Shown one piece after another: positions 35,191 to 43,137 of a stretch of DNA of 64,000 nucleotides. Made by a program: the position numbers and the translations under genes. Numbering within the stretch: the first letter of the stretch is position 1; each line of letters starts with the position of its first letter. The stretch comes from an uncultured Chthonomonas sp. (GTDB taxonomy: Bacteria; Armatimonadota; Chthonomonadetes; Chthonomonadales; CAJBBX01). The stretch lies in assembly GCA_903951425.1 (NCBI GenBank), contig CAJBBX010000157.1:59990-123989 (forward strand). The letters are read 5' to 3'. The notes under the pieces are model-generated. The model made no database searches. It was not told the DNA's origin and saw nothing but the letters and a program-made list of their open reading frames with translations.

Positions 35191-36392
35191 CGTATGGCCT
35201 CCACAGGGTCCTTGGCCGCCGCCTGCAACGCCGGCGCCACTCCGAAGATGATGCCCACAGCCGTGCAGACCGTCAGCGCGGTGCATACGGCCACAGATGC
35301 GATTGCAGGCTTGAGTGGCGTCAGGTACGAAACCGTCGCGCAGACGCCCTGGGCCAGCGTTAGCCCCGCCGCGCCGCCCAGGATGCAGATGCACACCGCC
35401 TCGGCCAGGAACTGCCGGAAGATGTCGGCGCGCGTGGCGCCGACGGCCTTCCGGATGCCGATCTCCCGCGTACGCTCCGTGACGGTGACCAGCATGATGT
35501 TCATCACGCCCACGCCGGCCACGACCAGCGATACGGCGCTGATGCCGCTGAGCAGGGCCGTGATGATCCCGAAGACACGGAACATGGCCCCTAGTAGCGT
35601 CTCCTGGGTTAGCACACCAAAGTCATCGTGGCCGTCATGGTTGGCGCGTACCTCGCGGCGGACCTGCTCCAGTACCGCGGCAGGCGCCTTGCGGTAGTCC
35701 GTCTTCAGGAAGATGCGGTTGACTTGGCCCTCGGGAAAGAAGCGCTTGGCTGTGCGGAACGGTATGTAGGCCACGTTGGCGAAGGAGAAGACCCCCAGCG
35801 ACAGGGACGACTCCGGCTCCGGAGCCAGTGTGCCCACCACACGGAACCGCTTGCCGCGGATCGTCACAGAACCGCCCAGCGCCGGGCCCTTGCCGAAGAT
35901 GACATGGCGCGGCGTGTCGGCCAGCACGCATACGGGCTGGTCGGCCTCGGTGTCGTTCCAGATGCGCCCCTCGGCCAGCTCCGTCGGGCGCATCCTGAAG
36001 ATAATGGGCTCGGACGCCACCACCAGCGACGACGCCGACTCCTTGCCGTACTCCACGCTGCCCGCCGTGAGCATCATGGGGCAGGCGCGGGCCACGCCGG
36101 GCACGCGCCTGATGACCTCCACATCGCTCTCGCGCAGTGTGCTGAGGGCAGCCAGCGACATGAAGTTGGGCATGCCGCCGGGGGCCAGCTTGCCCGAGAT
36201 GAGCGTCACGAGGTCGGCGCCCAGCCGCTGGAGCTCGTTGTCGATGTCCTTCTCCACGCCGCGCGCCAGAGCCACCAGCAACACTGCGCTGCCGACGCCG
36301 ATGGCGACCCCGAGCACGGTGAGGACGCTGCGGAGCCCATTGTCGACCAGGGAGCGCGCGACCCCTCGGCAGACGGTGAGTGCCTGGCGCAT
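35181..36392 (-). CDS. MacB/FtsX-type ABC transporter permease
   Basis: A 403-residue permease with an N-terminal TM helix, a large periplasmic MacB_PCD-like domain (~45-270) and three C-terminal TM helices. VGVMNIMLVTVTERTREIGIRKAVGATRADI is the diagnostic FtsX signature. Such proteins work with a MacB-type ATPase in lipoprotein or macrolide/peptide efflux; no ATPase gene is beside it here. It lies 22 bp after a Gfo/Idh/MocA gene and overlaps the HzsA-related gene by 10 bp, so the three are one transcription unit. Confidence 0.9.
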   Translation of the reverse strand: MRQALTVCRGVARSLVDNGLRSVLTVLGVAIGVGSAVLLVALARGVEKDIDNELQRLGADLVTLISGKLAPGGMPNFMSLAALSTLRESDVEVIRRVPGVARACPMMLTAGSVEYGKESASSLVVASEPIIFRMRPTELAEGRIWNDTEADQPVCVLADTPRHVIFGKGPALGGSVTIRGKRFRVVGTLAPEPESSLSLGVFSFANVAYIPFRTAKRFFPEGQVNRIFLKTDYRKAPAAVLEQVRREVRANHDGHDDFGVLTQETLLGAMFRVFGIITALLSGISAVSLVVAGVGVMNIMLVTVTERTREIGIRKAVGATRADIFRQFLAEAVCICILGGAAGLTLAQGVCATVSYLTPLKPAIASVAVCTALTVCTAVGIIFGVAPALQAAAKDPVEAIRWE

Positions 36393-36414
36393 GGGCTCCG
36401 CTCGGTCTCGTCGG

Positions 36415-37464
36415 CTACTTGCCGGTCAGCAGCGCGATGTACTGGCGTGCCACCTGGAGGTCCTGCAGGGCCTCCTGCGCGGTGCACATGGGCGGGATCT
36501 CGCCCTTGACGGCGCGCACAAAGTTGATAGCCTGTTGGCGCATGGCGTGAACCCAGGGCAGCGTGGGCGAGGTCAGCACCGGGCCGCCGGCCGCCGCGTC
36601 GTTGTATATCTCCAGCTTGCCGGGCCGGTTGCTGGCCAGCGGCGCCGGGAGGTCGATCTTTACCCAGGCCCGCTCGAATGCCACCAGTGCCGACTCCTGC
36701 CAGTCGATGCTCGTCGTGTACGGCGACATCTCGATGGTGGCCGTGACGCCGCTCTCGCTCTGGACCACCAGCATCACCTCGCTCGGGTCGGCGTAGACCA
36801 CCTTGTAGGGCTCGCCAAGCAGATGGCGTATCAGGTTGACCTGGTGGATATAGTAGTTCACGAAGCTGATGTAGCGCTCGTAGGTGGGCGCGTCCATGTC
36901 CTCCGCCGGGGCGTCCCACTCAAGCGGCGGCATGGGGTCGTCGCTGCCGATCATGTCGGTGAAGCCGTTGGCAACCCAGTCGCCGGCAGGCATCAGGATG
37001 CGAACGTAGCGCATCTTGCCGGCCGTGCCGGAGGCCTTCATCTCCTCGATGGCGGCCTTGCCTGCCATCGTGGCCGGGTCGCTCCTCTTGTGGTATCCCA
37101 CCATGTGCCAGGAGCCGCCCGCTGCCAGCGCGTCCAGGACCTTCTGGCCGGCGGTGATGTTGCCTGCCAGCGGCTTCTCGGTGAAGATGGGGATGCCGTA
37201 CGATGCCAGTTCGGAGATGAGCACGCCGTGCCGCGTGAAGGGCTGCGACGCCACGATGCCGTCGAGCTTCTCGGCCGCCAGCATGGCCTTGTGGTCAGGG
37301 TAGACCTTGGGCACGCCGTACCTGGCCGCCACGGCCGCGGCCAGCTTGGGCCGCACCTCGGCGATGGCTACCACATCGCAGTCCGGGATGGCGGCGTAGT
37401 TGCGCAGGTGCGCGCACTGGCCCATGCCGCCGACGCCGACGAAGCCGATTCTGGGTTTGGACAT
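36415..37464 (-). CDS. Gfo/Idh/MocA-family oxidoreductase
   Basis: A 349-residue NAD(P)-dependent sugar dehydrogenase-type protein: Rossmann GFVGVGGMG at the N-terminus, FTEKPL (catalytic-region Lys), VGYHKRSDP and VNYYIHQVNLIRHL with the conserved His. ATG 37464 is preferred because AGGAG lies 9 bases upstream; a GTG two codons earlier is in frame. It follows the 1027-residue secreted protein by 41 bp and precedes a permease. Confidence 0.85.
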   Translation of the reverse strand: MSKPRIGFVGVGGMGQCAHLRNYAAIPDCDVVAIAEVRPKLAAAVAARYGVPKVYPDHKAMLAAEKLDGIVASQPFTRHGVLISELASYGIPIFTEKPLAGNITAGQKVLDALAAGGSWHMVGYHKRSDPATMAGKAAIEEMKASGTAGKMRYVRILMPAGDWVANGFTDMIGSDDPMPPLEWDAPAEDMDAPTYERYISFVNYYIHQVNLIRHLLGEPYKVVYADPSEVMLVVQSESGVTATIEMSPYTTSIDWQESALVAFERAWVKIDLPAPLASNRPGKLEIYNDAAAGGPVLTSPTLPWVHAMRQQAINFVRAVKGEIPPMCTAQEALQDLQVARQYIALLTGK

Positions 37465-37505
37465 GTTCACTTGCTCCTATCCGTGGATGCGCCCGATGGC
37501 GCGTG

Positions 37506-40500
37506 CTACTGCGTTCCTGCCGACCGCCGTGGCATCTGTATGATGACACGCACACCTTGGCCCGAATGCCGTTGCCGGATCGTCAGGCGGCGCTTCTCGG
37601 GCGACCAACTCCAGCCGAGCTTCTCCACCCCTGTCCCTCGTGCGCGGGGCAGCTCGGCGGCGCCCCACCGCACCGTCCGCGGCTCGGCGATCCCGGAGAC
37701 TACCGTCTCCGTGACCCAGCCCGGACGATGGGCAAGATCGAAGACCACCGCATCGCCCTGCCGGCGAAGCCCGCTCAGCTGCCCGCGCGTGGTGAGGTGG
37801 ACGTTGCCGCCCGGGCCGCGCAAGACATCCGACGATAGGTCCGCCGGGTGCGGCTCGCCCAACAGCGCGCGAAGCGGACCCTCCAGCCTGATGGGGCTGA
37901 TGAAGGCGGGCAGGATCGTGTTTGATCCAAGGTGCCACGTATCCGGCAGCAGGCCGGTGACGGGTGCCTTGTCGAAGGTCTGGTTGCAGCCGCTGGCCAC
38001 CACACCTGCTACGGCCAGCCGTAGCGTGGGATCCTCCACGTGCCGCAGCAGGGCCTGCACGCTCTGCGCCCAGCAGAGGCCGCACCACTGCACCAGGTTG
38101 CCGAACCAGGTGACAACGTAGAACGACGTGCCGAAGACCGGAATGGAGCCGTAGGGCGTCGGGTGGCGCGTAGCATCCATGAAGACGCGTGTGCCCGGGT
38201 AGGCGCCCTTGACGCTCGGGTTTGGATTACCGGCCTTGGGCTCCGGGATGACGCAGTTCATGCCGGGACCTGTGCCGGCCACCTGGTACGAGTAGAGGAA
38301 CGGCAGGCCGGTCCGCGCCCAGTAGCGCGCCCGCTCAAGCCACCGCCGCTCGCCCGTGAGCTGGTAGCCGATCCGGTAGCAGTCCGTGGCCACGGCGGCG
38401 GCATAGATGTCCGGAATGTCCTTGTGAACCTCCCAGGTCTGGGAGCCGGCGGGCACGTCGAAGCGCATCATGCCCTGCAGCGCCTTGAGGCCCGACCGCA
38501 CCGAGACCGGGTCGCCGGTGGCCAGCGCGTGCTGCAGGATCGGCAGTGCGTTCACTGCGCAGAGCCCCACGCAGGAGGTGCCCGCGCGGCCCAGGTCGCT
38601 CCGCTTGCCGCCCGTGAACTCCCGGCATCGTGCGGCCACATCGGGCGTGCACACGTAGGGCCAGGTGCCGTCCGGCGCCTGAGTGGCGATGGTGGCCGGT
38701 GGTTGCCCCGGCTGCACCGACGGGAACGCGAGGTCAGGTCGCGAGGCCGCAGATAGGCCGGCGGTTGCGGCGATCTCCATCTTGCCGTGGCGTCGCGCAT
38801 AGTCCAGCAGGCCCGCCTCGATGTCCGGCCGCGGACCGGGCTGCTCGCCGGTGCGCCAGTGGTTCACATAGCCTCGGCCGGGCACGCGGCAGGTCTCCGC
38901 CCAGCCCCAGGCAATATCCTCCAAGAAGCCGGGCAGCGGCTTGGGCGTCCACGGTGGTTTCGGCTGGCCGTAGGCGCGGTACCAGTTCGGCACGGCGTCC
39001 ACCACCCCGGCTTCGGGCGCGCAGAGGAGCTTGCACCGGAGCCGCACCGTTTGGCCTGCCGCCATCTCAAATCCGAGTTCCGACGACGCCCGCTCGTTGG
39101 CCCGCTCGAACTCCGGCGCCGTCGGCACGAAGAGGCCGGCGAGGTGGTTGGCCTGCCCGTCCAGGAAGTTGGGCGAAGCGAACTCGGCCATGGGCATGGC
39201 ATGGCCGGGCGCCCAGGGCGCCGTCGCGTCCCACATCAGGCCCACCAGGGCGTCGCGCGTGGCCACGGCTGCCAGTGGCACCGTGATCTGGTAGGGCAGG
39301 GGAGCGGTGCGGAGGCCCAGGCTCTCGCCTACGCTTTCGGTATCCGACGACCGCCCCGCCGCGCCCAGGTACTCCAGTCCGGGCAGGATCGCCCCGGTCC
39401 GGCTCAAGCCCTGTCCGCCCTCGCCGGCGAGCACCGTAGGCGCTCCGAAGCGCAGGAGCTGCAGTGCGGAGCCGGCGGTGAACGAGGCATCACAGTCGAT
39501 CCACGGCTTGCCGGGTGCGGCATCGAGCCGTAGCCTGACAGCGCCGAGGCCGTCGCGCAGGTCCGCCTGCAGCGTGGCGCTTCGGGCCGTGCGGCCCGCC
39601 ACGCGGAACGCCGGGACCAGGTGGCTCACCAAGCCCTGCCGCGCCACCACGAGGCTCGCCAGCGGCGCGCAGAGGGCGGCACGGACCCGCTTGCCGCGTG
39701 CCTGGGTCGTAAGCCATACCGCAGAGACCGGGCCCCGTCGCACCAACTCGACGCCGCATGGTCCGCCGCCAACGGCTGTCACCGGCCCTCCTTGCGGAGC
39801 CACCGCGCACTCGGCAACCAGGCCGGTGTGATCGTCGATCCCTACGGCTGCGGTGTAGCGTCCGCCGCGTGCCGGCACGCGCACCGCCCAGGTCCAGCGC
39901 CACACGCCGTTCCCCTCGATGTTCAGCACAGGGGCGCCGGTCCCGAGCCGCGCCGTGAGACCGCCCGAGAGCGGGCCGCCGACGTTGGCGACATCCAGTG
40001 TCAGCAGGACGGAGGCACCAGCAGGCGCCGAGGCCCGGTTCGCCGCGAAGCGCCGCACGGCCAGCCGGGGCGCCTTGCAGACAAGCGCCATCCACTCGAA
40101 CTCGATCTCGGCCGACTCGCCGCCGCCGTTCACCGGGTCCAGTCTGAGCATCTCCAGGCGGCCGCCCCAGCCCCTCAGTTCGGTGAGCCGGACCTCAAAT
40201 GTGCGGAAACGGTTGTCGCCGGGGCACTGGAAGATCGGGATGTCGTTCGAGGCGGGATTGGAGCCGCTGGAGGTGGCGAAGTAGACCTGGCACGATCCGG
40301 CCTGGCTACTCCGCATGCGCACGCGGAGGTGGCTGACCGATCCCGCGTCGATCCCCACGGGCCGCACCGCCATGCTGGCATCAGCGCCCAGGGCCCGCGT
40401 CCGCAACGTGCCGCCCGAGGCGGCTAGCGGCGCCAGCGCGTTGGTTGCGGCCCAGCCCAGGGCAACGCGCTCGGAGAAGCGCCACTCCAACACGGTGCGG

Positions 40501-40589
40501 TCCGGTTGGCCGAGATGCAGTTGCCCGAGAGCGGCGGGTCCGGCCGATGCCAGCAGGGCGGCAAGCGTGATGAGGCGTAGACTTGGCAT
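37506..40589 (-). CDS. Large secreted protein with toroid-like region, unknown glycan enzyme
   Basis: A 1027-residue exported protein with a standard signal peptide (MPSLRLITLAALLASAG). The first ~450 residues are beta-sandwich-like repeats (VLLTLDVANVGG..., an immunoglobulin- or CBM-like pattern). The second half (~560-980) is helical, with GFLEDIAWGWAETC, LDYARRHGKMEIAATAG, CVGLCAVNALPILQHAL, YAAAVATDCYRIGYQLTGERRWLERARYWARTG and WCGLCWAQSVQALLRH, the repeat pattern of an (alpha/alpha) toroid. A glycosidase or lyase is likely but no family can be named. A conserved palindromic site lies 72 bp upstream. Confidence 0.7.
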   Translation of the reverse strand: MPSLRLITLAALLASAGPAALGQLHLGQPDRTVLEWRFSERVALGWAATNALAPLAASGGTLRTRALGADASMAVRPVGIDAGSVSHLRVRMRSSQAGSCQVYFATSSGSNPASNDIPIFQCPGDNRFRTFEVRLTELRGWGGRLEMLRLDPVNGGGESAEIEFEWMALVCKAPRLAVRRFAANRASAPAGASVLLTLDVANVGGPLSGGLTARLGTGAPVLNIEGNGVWRWTWAVRVPARGGRYTAAVGIDDHTGLVAECAVAPQGGPVTAVGGGPCGVELVRRGPVSAVWLTTQARGKRVRAALCAPLASLVVARQGLVSHLVPAFRVAGRTARSATLQADLRDGLGAVRLRLDAAPGKPWIDCDASFTAGSALQLLRFGAPTVLAGEGGQGLSRTGAILPGLEYLGAAGRSSDTESVGESLGLRTAPLPYQITVPLAAVATRDALVGLMWDATAPWAPGHAMPMAEFASPNFLDGQANHLAGLFVPTAPEFERANERASSELGFEMAAGQTVRLRCKLLCAPEAGVVDAVPNWYRAYGQPKPPWTPKPLPGFLEDIAWGWAETCRVPGRGYVNHWRTGEQPGPRPDIEAGLLDYARRHGKMEIAATAGLSAASRPDLAFPSVQPGQPPATIATQAPDGTWPYVCTPDVAARCREFTGGKRSDLGRAGTSCVGLCAVNALPILQHALATGDPVSVRSGLKALQGMMRFDVPAGSQTWEVHKDIPDIYAAAVATDCYRIGYQLTGERRWLERARYWARTGLPFLYSYQVAGTGPGMNCVIPEPKAGNPNPSVKGAYPGTRVFMDATRHPTPYGSIPVFGTSFYVVTWFGNLVQWCGLCWAQSVQALLRHVEDPTLRLAVAGVVASGCNQTFDKAPVTGLLPDTWHLGSNTILPAFISPIRLEGPLRALLGEPHPADLSSDVLRGPGGNVHLTTRGQLSGLRRQGDAVVFDLAHRPGWVTETVVSGIAEPRTVRWGAAELPRARGTGVEKLGWSWSPEKRRLTIRQRHSGQGVRVIIQMPRRSAGTQ

Positions 40590-40660
40590 ACGCTAAGCTA
40601 CGACGCGCCCGGTCGGAACTCCTGCCGGGCCGCAGTGAAGGCGCCCCGGCCCACGACCCC

Positions 40661-40685
40661 ATTGACAAATGACAATCCTGTCAAT
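40661..40685 (-). promoter_or_regulatory. Candidate operator: ATTGACA inverted repeat
   Basis: ATTGACA (40661-40667) and TGTCAAT (40679-40685) form an inverted repeat with 11 bp between arms, and further partial copies (TGACAAT, GGTCAA) lie inside and just after. It sits between the isomerase stop and the large secreted protein's start, 72 bp upstream of that start, and looks like a repressor or activator site. Confidence 0.4.
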
Positions 40686-40730
40686 GAGGTCAAGGCCGGA
40701 CGTCTACTATGCCTGTGCGGCGGGTCGCCG

Positions 40731-41486
40731 TCAGCGGTTGCCCGCGGCCAGGCCGTTGGAGGTGAGGTACGTGTAGCTGGTCTGTACGTCGGCCAGCATG
40801 TCGCCGTCGGACTGGTCCTGCTCGACGATGAGCCACTCGACGACTGCCGGGTCCAGCGCGCCGATGGCGGCAGGCAGGTTTACCTGACCGCAGCCGGCGG
40901 CCGTAAAGTGGGCATCGCCGCCCAGGAGGCCGTCCTTGACGTGGGCCAGGATAACCCGCTTACCGATGCGACCCAGCACCTCGACGGGGTCTGCGCCGCC
41001 GTACGCCACCCAGTAGAGGTCCAACTGGCTGCGGAGCGACGGGGCCGCCTCGAGCATCACGTCGAGGGCGTAACGGCCGTCCTCTACGCGAGCGAACTCC
41101 CAATAGTGGTTGTGCACATGCACCGAGATGCCGTATGGCGCGAGCAGCTCCGCCGCGGCCTGCATCTTGCCGGCGGCGGCCTTGCAGCCATCCACCGTGT
41201 TCAGGTCGTTGGGTCCGAAGCCGCTAACGAGCCGTGTCGATCCGATCCCGCGCTGGTAGGCGACGATCTCGTCGAGCGTCTCCGCCGTGGGCAACGAGCC
41301 GTGGTTGCTGCATACGACCATGCCCATGTCCGCGATGGAACTTGCGATCTGGGCCGGGGTCTGGCCATAGGCGCCGCACACTTCGAGGCCCTTGTAGCCG
41401 ATGGCGGCCACCGCCTTCAGCGTGCTGTGGTAGTCCTGCTCGAATGCGTCCCTGAGCGTGTACGTCTGCAATGCGATCGGTTTCAT
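40731..41486 (-). CDS. TIM-barrel sugar phosphate isomerase/epimerase
   Basis: A 251-residue xylose-isomerase-like TIM barrel protein (AP endonuclease 2 superfamily). It has QTYTLRDAF near the N-terminus, GLEVCGAYG, VSGFGPND, HVHNHYWEFARVED (metal-binding His/Glu region), LDLYWVAYGG and LAHVKDG, the standard metal-ligand pattern of IolE/hydroxypyruvate-isomerase-like enzymes. It likely isomerises a sugar derivative in the same pathway as the downstream secreted enzymes. It is first on this strand, with CGGAGTAA before the ATG. Confidence 0.88.
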   Translation of the reverse strand: MKPIALQTYTLRDAFEQDYHSTLKAVAAIGYKGLEVCGAYGQTPAQIASSIADMGMVVCSNHGSLPTAETLDEIVAYQRGIGSTRLVSGFGPNDLNTVDGCKAAAGKMQAAAELLAPYGISVHVHNHYWEFARVEDGRYALDVMLEAAPSLRSQLDLYWVAYGGADPVEVLGRIGKRVILAHVKDGLLGGDAHFTAAGCGQVNLPAAIGALDPAVVEWLIVEQDQSDGDMLADVQTSYTYLTSNGLAAGNR

Positions 41487-41682
41487 CGTGTTACTCCGGT
41501 GGCGTGGATTGCCGAGGATGCCACACAGTTCGACACCGGGCGTCCGTACTCCTACCATGCGGCGGGGTTGTCTGAGCCGATGTGCGGCGTCTGCCTGCTT
41601 TGCCCCTGCAGAGCCTGGCGTTCGACTATACTGAGCCATTCGGCGGCGGCGTTGTCGACGCGGCGTGCTCGGGGAGGTTTGG

Positions 41683-43137
41683 ATGGCTTGTGGATGCTGG
41701 GTGGCAGGTCTCGCGCTCCTTGCGGCGGCTTGCGCAGGATTGGCCGAGCAAGGCTTCGTGCCCGATGGGCGCCTCAACCGCGACGACGTCACAAACCTGA
41801 TGGCGGCGGACGCCCGATTGTCGGATGGCTTCCGGCGGGGGCCTGCCGGCACCCACGGCAAGTTCCCGGTGGACGGGTGGACGCGCGCCGACCAGGCCCT
41901 GACGTGGGAGATCGACGCTCCCCGGGCCGACGGGTATGCCGTCAACGTCCTCTTCCACTGCCCATCCGGGCATGCACTGGATCTGACGGTGGCAGCCGCC
42001 GGTCGACAGGTGACGCTGTCGGCGCAGCCCACGCGGCACGGATGGACCCGGGAGCGGCTTGAGGGCGTCCTGCGTTTGTCCCGCGGCCGGCAGACCGTCA
42101 CGCTGCAGGCGCGGCCTCACGGCGGCGCCGCAGCGTTCGAGGCATCGGTCTTCTCGGTCGAGCTCGTGCGCCCGTCCGTGGCCCAGCGGCTGCACCGTGC
42201 AGCGCTCCGCATGCGCTCCGACACCACCTGGATGCAGAAGACCGGCTACGGCCTGATGTGCCACTGGACCTCCCAGACCTGTCCGCGCAACGGGTCGCCC
42301 AAGCCCTACGCCGACGCGGTCCGCGACTTCGATGTCGAGGGACTGGCGCGGCAGGTGCAGGAGACCGGCGCCGGGTTCTTGGTGCTCACCACTTCGCACG
42401 CAGAGCAGTACTTCCCGGCTCCGCTGCAGGCGCTCGACCGAATCCTGCCGGGCCGCACCGCAAGCCGCGACCTCGTCTCTGACCTGGCCGCGGCGCTGGG
42501 TCGACGGGGCATCAAGCTGATGCTCTATTACCATATCGGCGCCTCCAGCGACGCGGCATGGATGCGGGCCAGCGGCTTCTGGGAGACCGACACGAGCCGC
42601 ATTTTCGGCGGATGGAAGTCCATCGTGCAGGAGGTGGGGCGGCGGTACGGCCGGGCGCTGGCGGGCTGGTGGTTCGACGATGGAGTGATCAACTACTACT
42701 ACCGTAGCCCCCGCTGGGAGGAGCTCACCCGGGCCGCCAAGGCCGGTTTCCCCGGCCGGGTGGTCGCCTACAACCCGTGGCTCTGGCCCTCCCCCACGGA
42801 GATCCAGGACTACTGCTGCGGGGAGCTCTTTGAGGACCCGAGCGTCGGTGGCCTGGTGCCTGCGGGAGGTGATGGGCGCTACATCGGCGGCACGTACCAA
42901 GGGCTGCAGGCCTGCGCCACGCTCATCGCTGAGGGCGACTGGGTCCACTCGCGGCAGGACGCCCCGGTGGGTCCGCCGCGCTGGACCGCGGGCGGCCTGG
43001 TCGACCTCTTGGGCCGGTTCGAGGCGCACCGCAACGTGCCGATCTTCAATCTGGAGATCACCCAGGAGGGCGCCTTCTCGCCGGAGACTGTGGCCGTATT
43101 CCGCCAGGCCCACGCCAAGAGGGGCAACGGCCAATGA
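41683..43137 (+). CDS. Secreted fucosidase-like (GH29-type) protein
   Basis: A 484-residue exported protein starting at ATG 41683, with GGGGAGG 5 bases upstream (an in-frame GTG at 41665 adds six residues). After the signal peptide, residues ~30-165 are a beta-sandwich-like N-terminal domain. The rest is a GH29-like TIM barrel: TGYGLMCHWTSQTC, TGAGFLVLTTSHAEQYF, KLMLYYHIGAS and GWWFDDG, whose Asp aligns with the GH29 nucleophile, although the HHDG motif of the true fucosidases is changed to SHAE. Substrate specificity is uncertain. Its stop overlaps the start of the next gene as ATGA. Confidence 0.75.
   Translation: MACGCWVAGLALLAAACAGLAEQGFVPDGRLNRDDVTNLMAADARLSDGFRRGPAGTHGKFPVDGWTRADQALTWEIDAPRADGYAVNVLFHCPSGHALDLTVAAAGRQVTLSAQPTRHGWTRERLEGVLRLSRGRQTVTLQARPHGGAAAFEASVFSVELVRPSVAQRLHRAALRMRSDTTWMQKTGYGLMCHWTSQTCPRNGSPKPYADAVRDFDVEGLARQVQETGAGFLVLTTSHAEQYFPAPLQALDRILPGRTASRDLVSDLAAALGRRGIKLMLYYHIGASSDAAWMRASGFWETDTSRIFGGWKSIVQEVGRRYGRALAGWWFDDGVINYYYRSPRWEELTRAAKAGFPGRVVAYNPWLWPSPTEIQDYCCGELFEDPSVGGLVPAGGDGRYIGGTYQGLQACATLIAEGDWVHSRQDAPVGPPRWTAGGLVDLLGRFEAHRNVPIFNLEITQEGAFSPETVAVFRQAHAKRGNGQ

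Noticed and set aside
35191..35394. Upstream extension of the HzsA-related protein
   Set aside because: The region is antisense-shifted inside the permease gene and has no signal-like sequence; ATG 35190 with GGAGG begins a plausible export segment.
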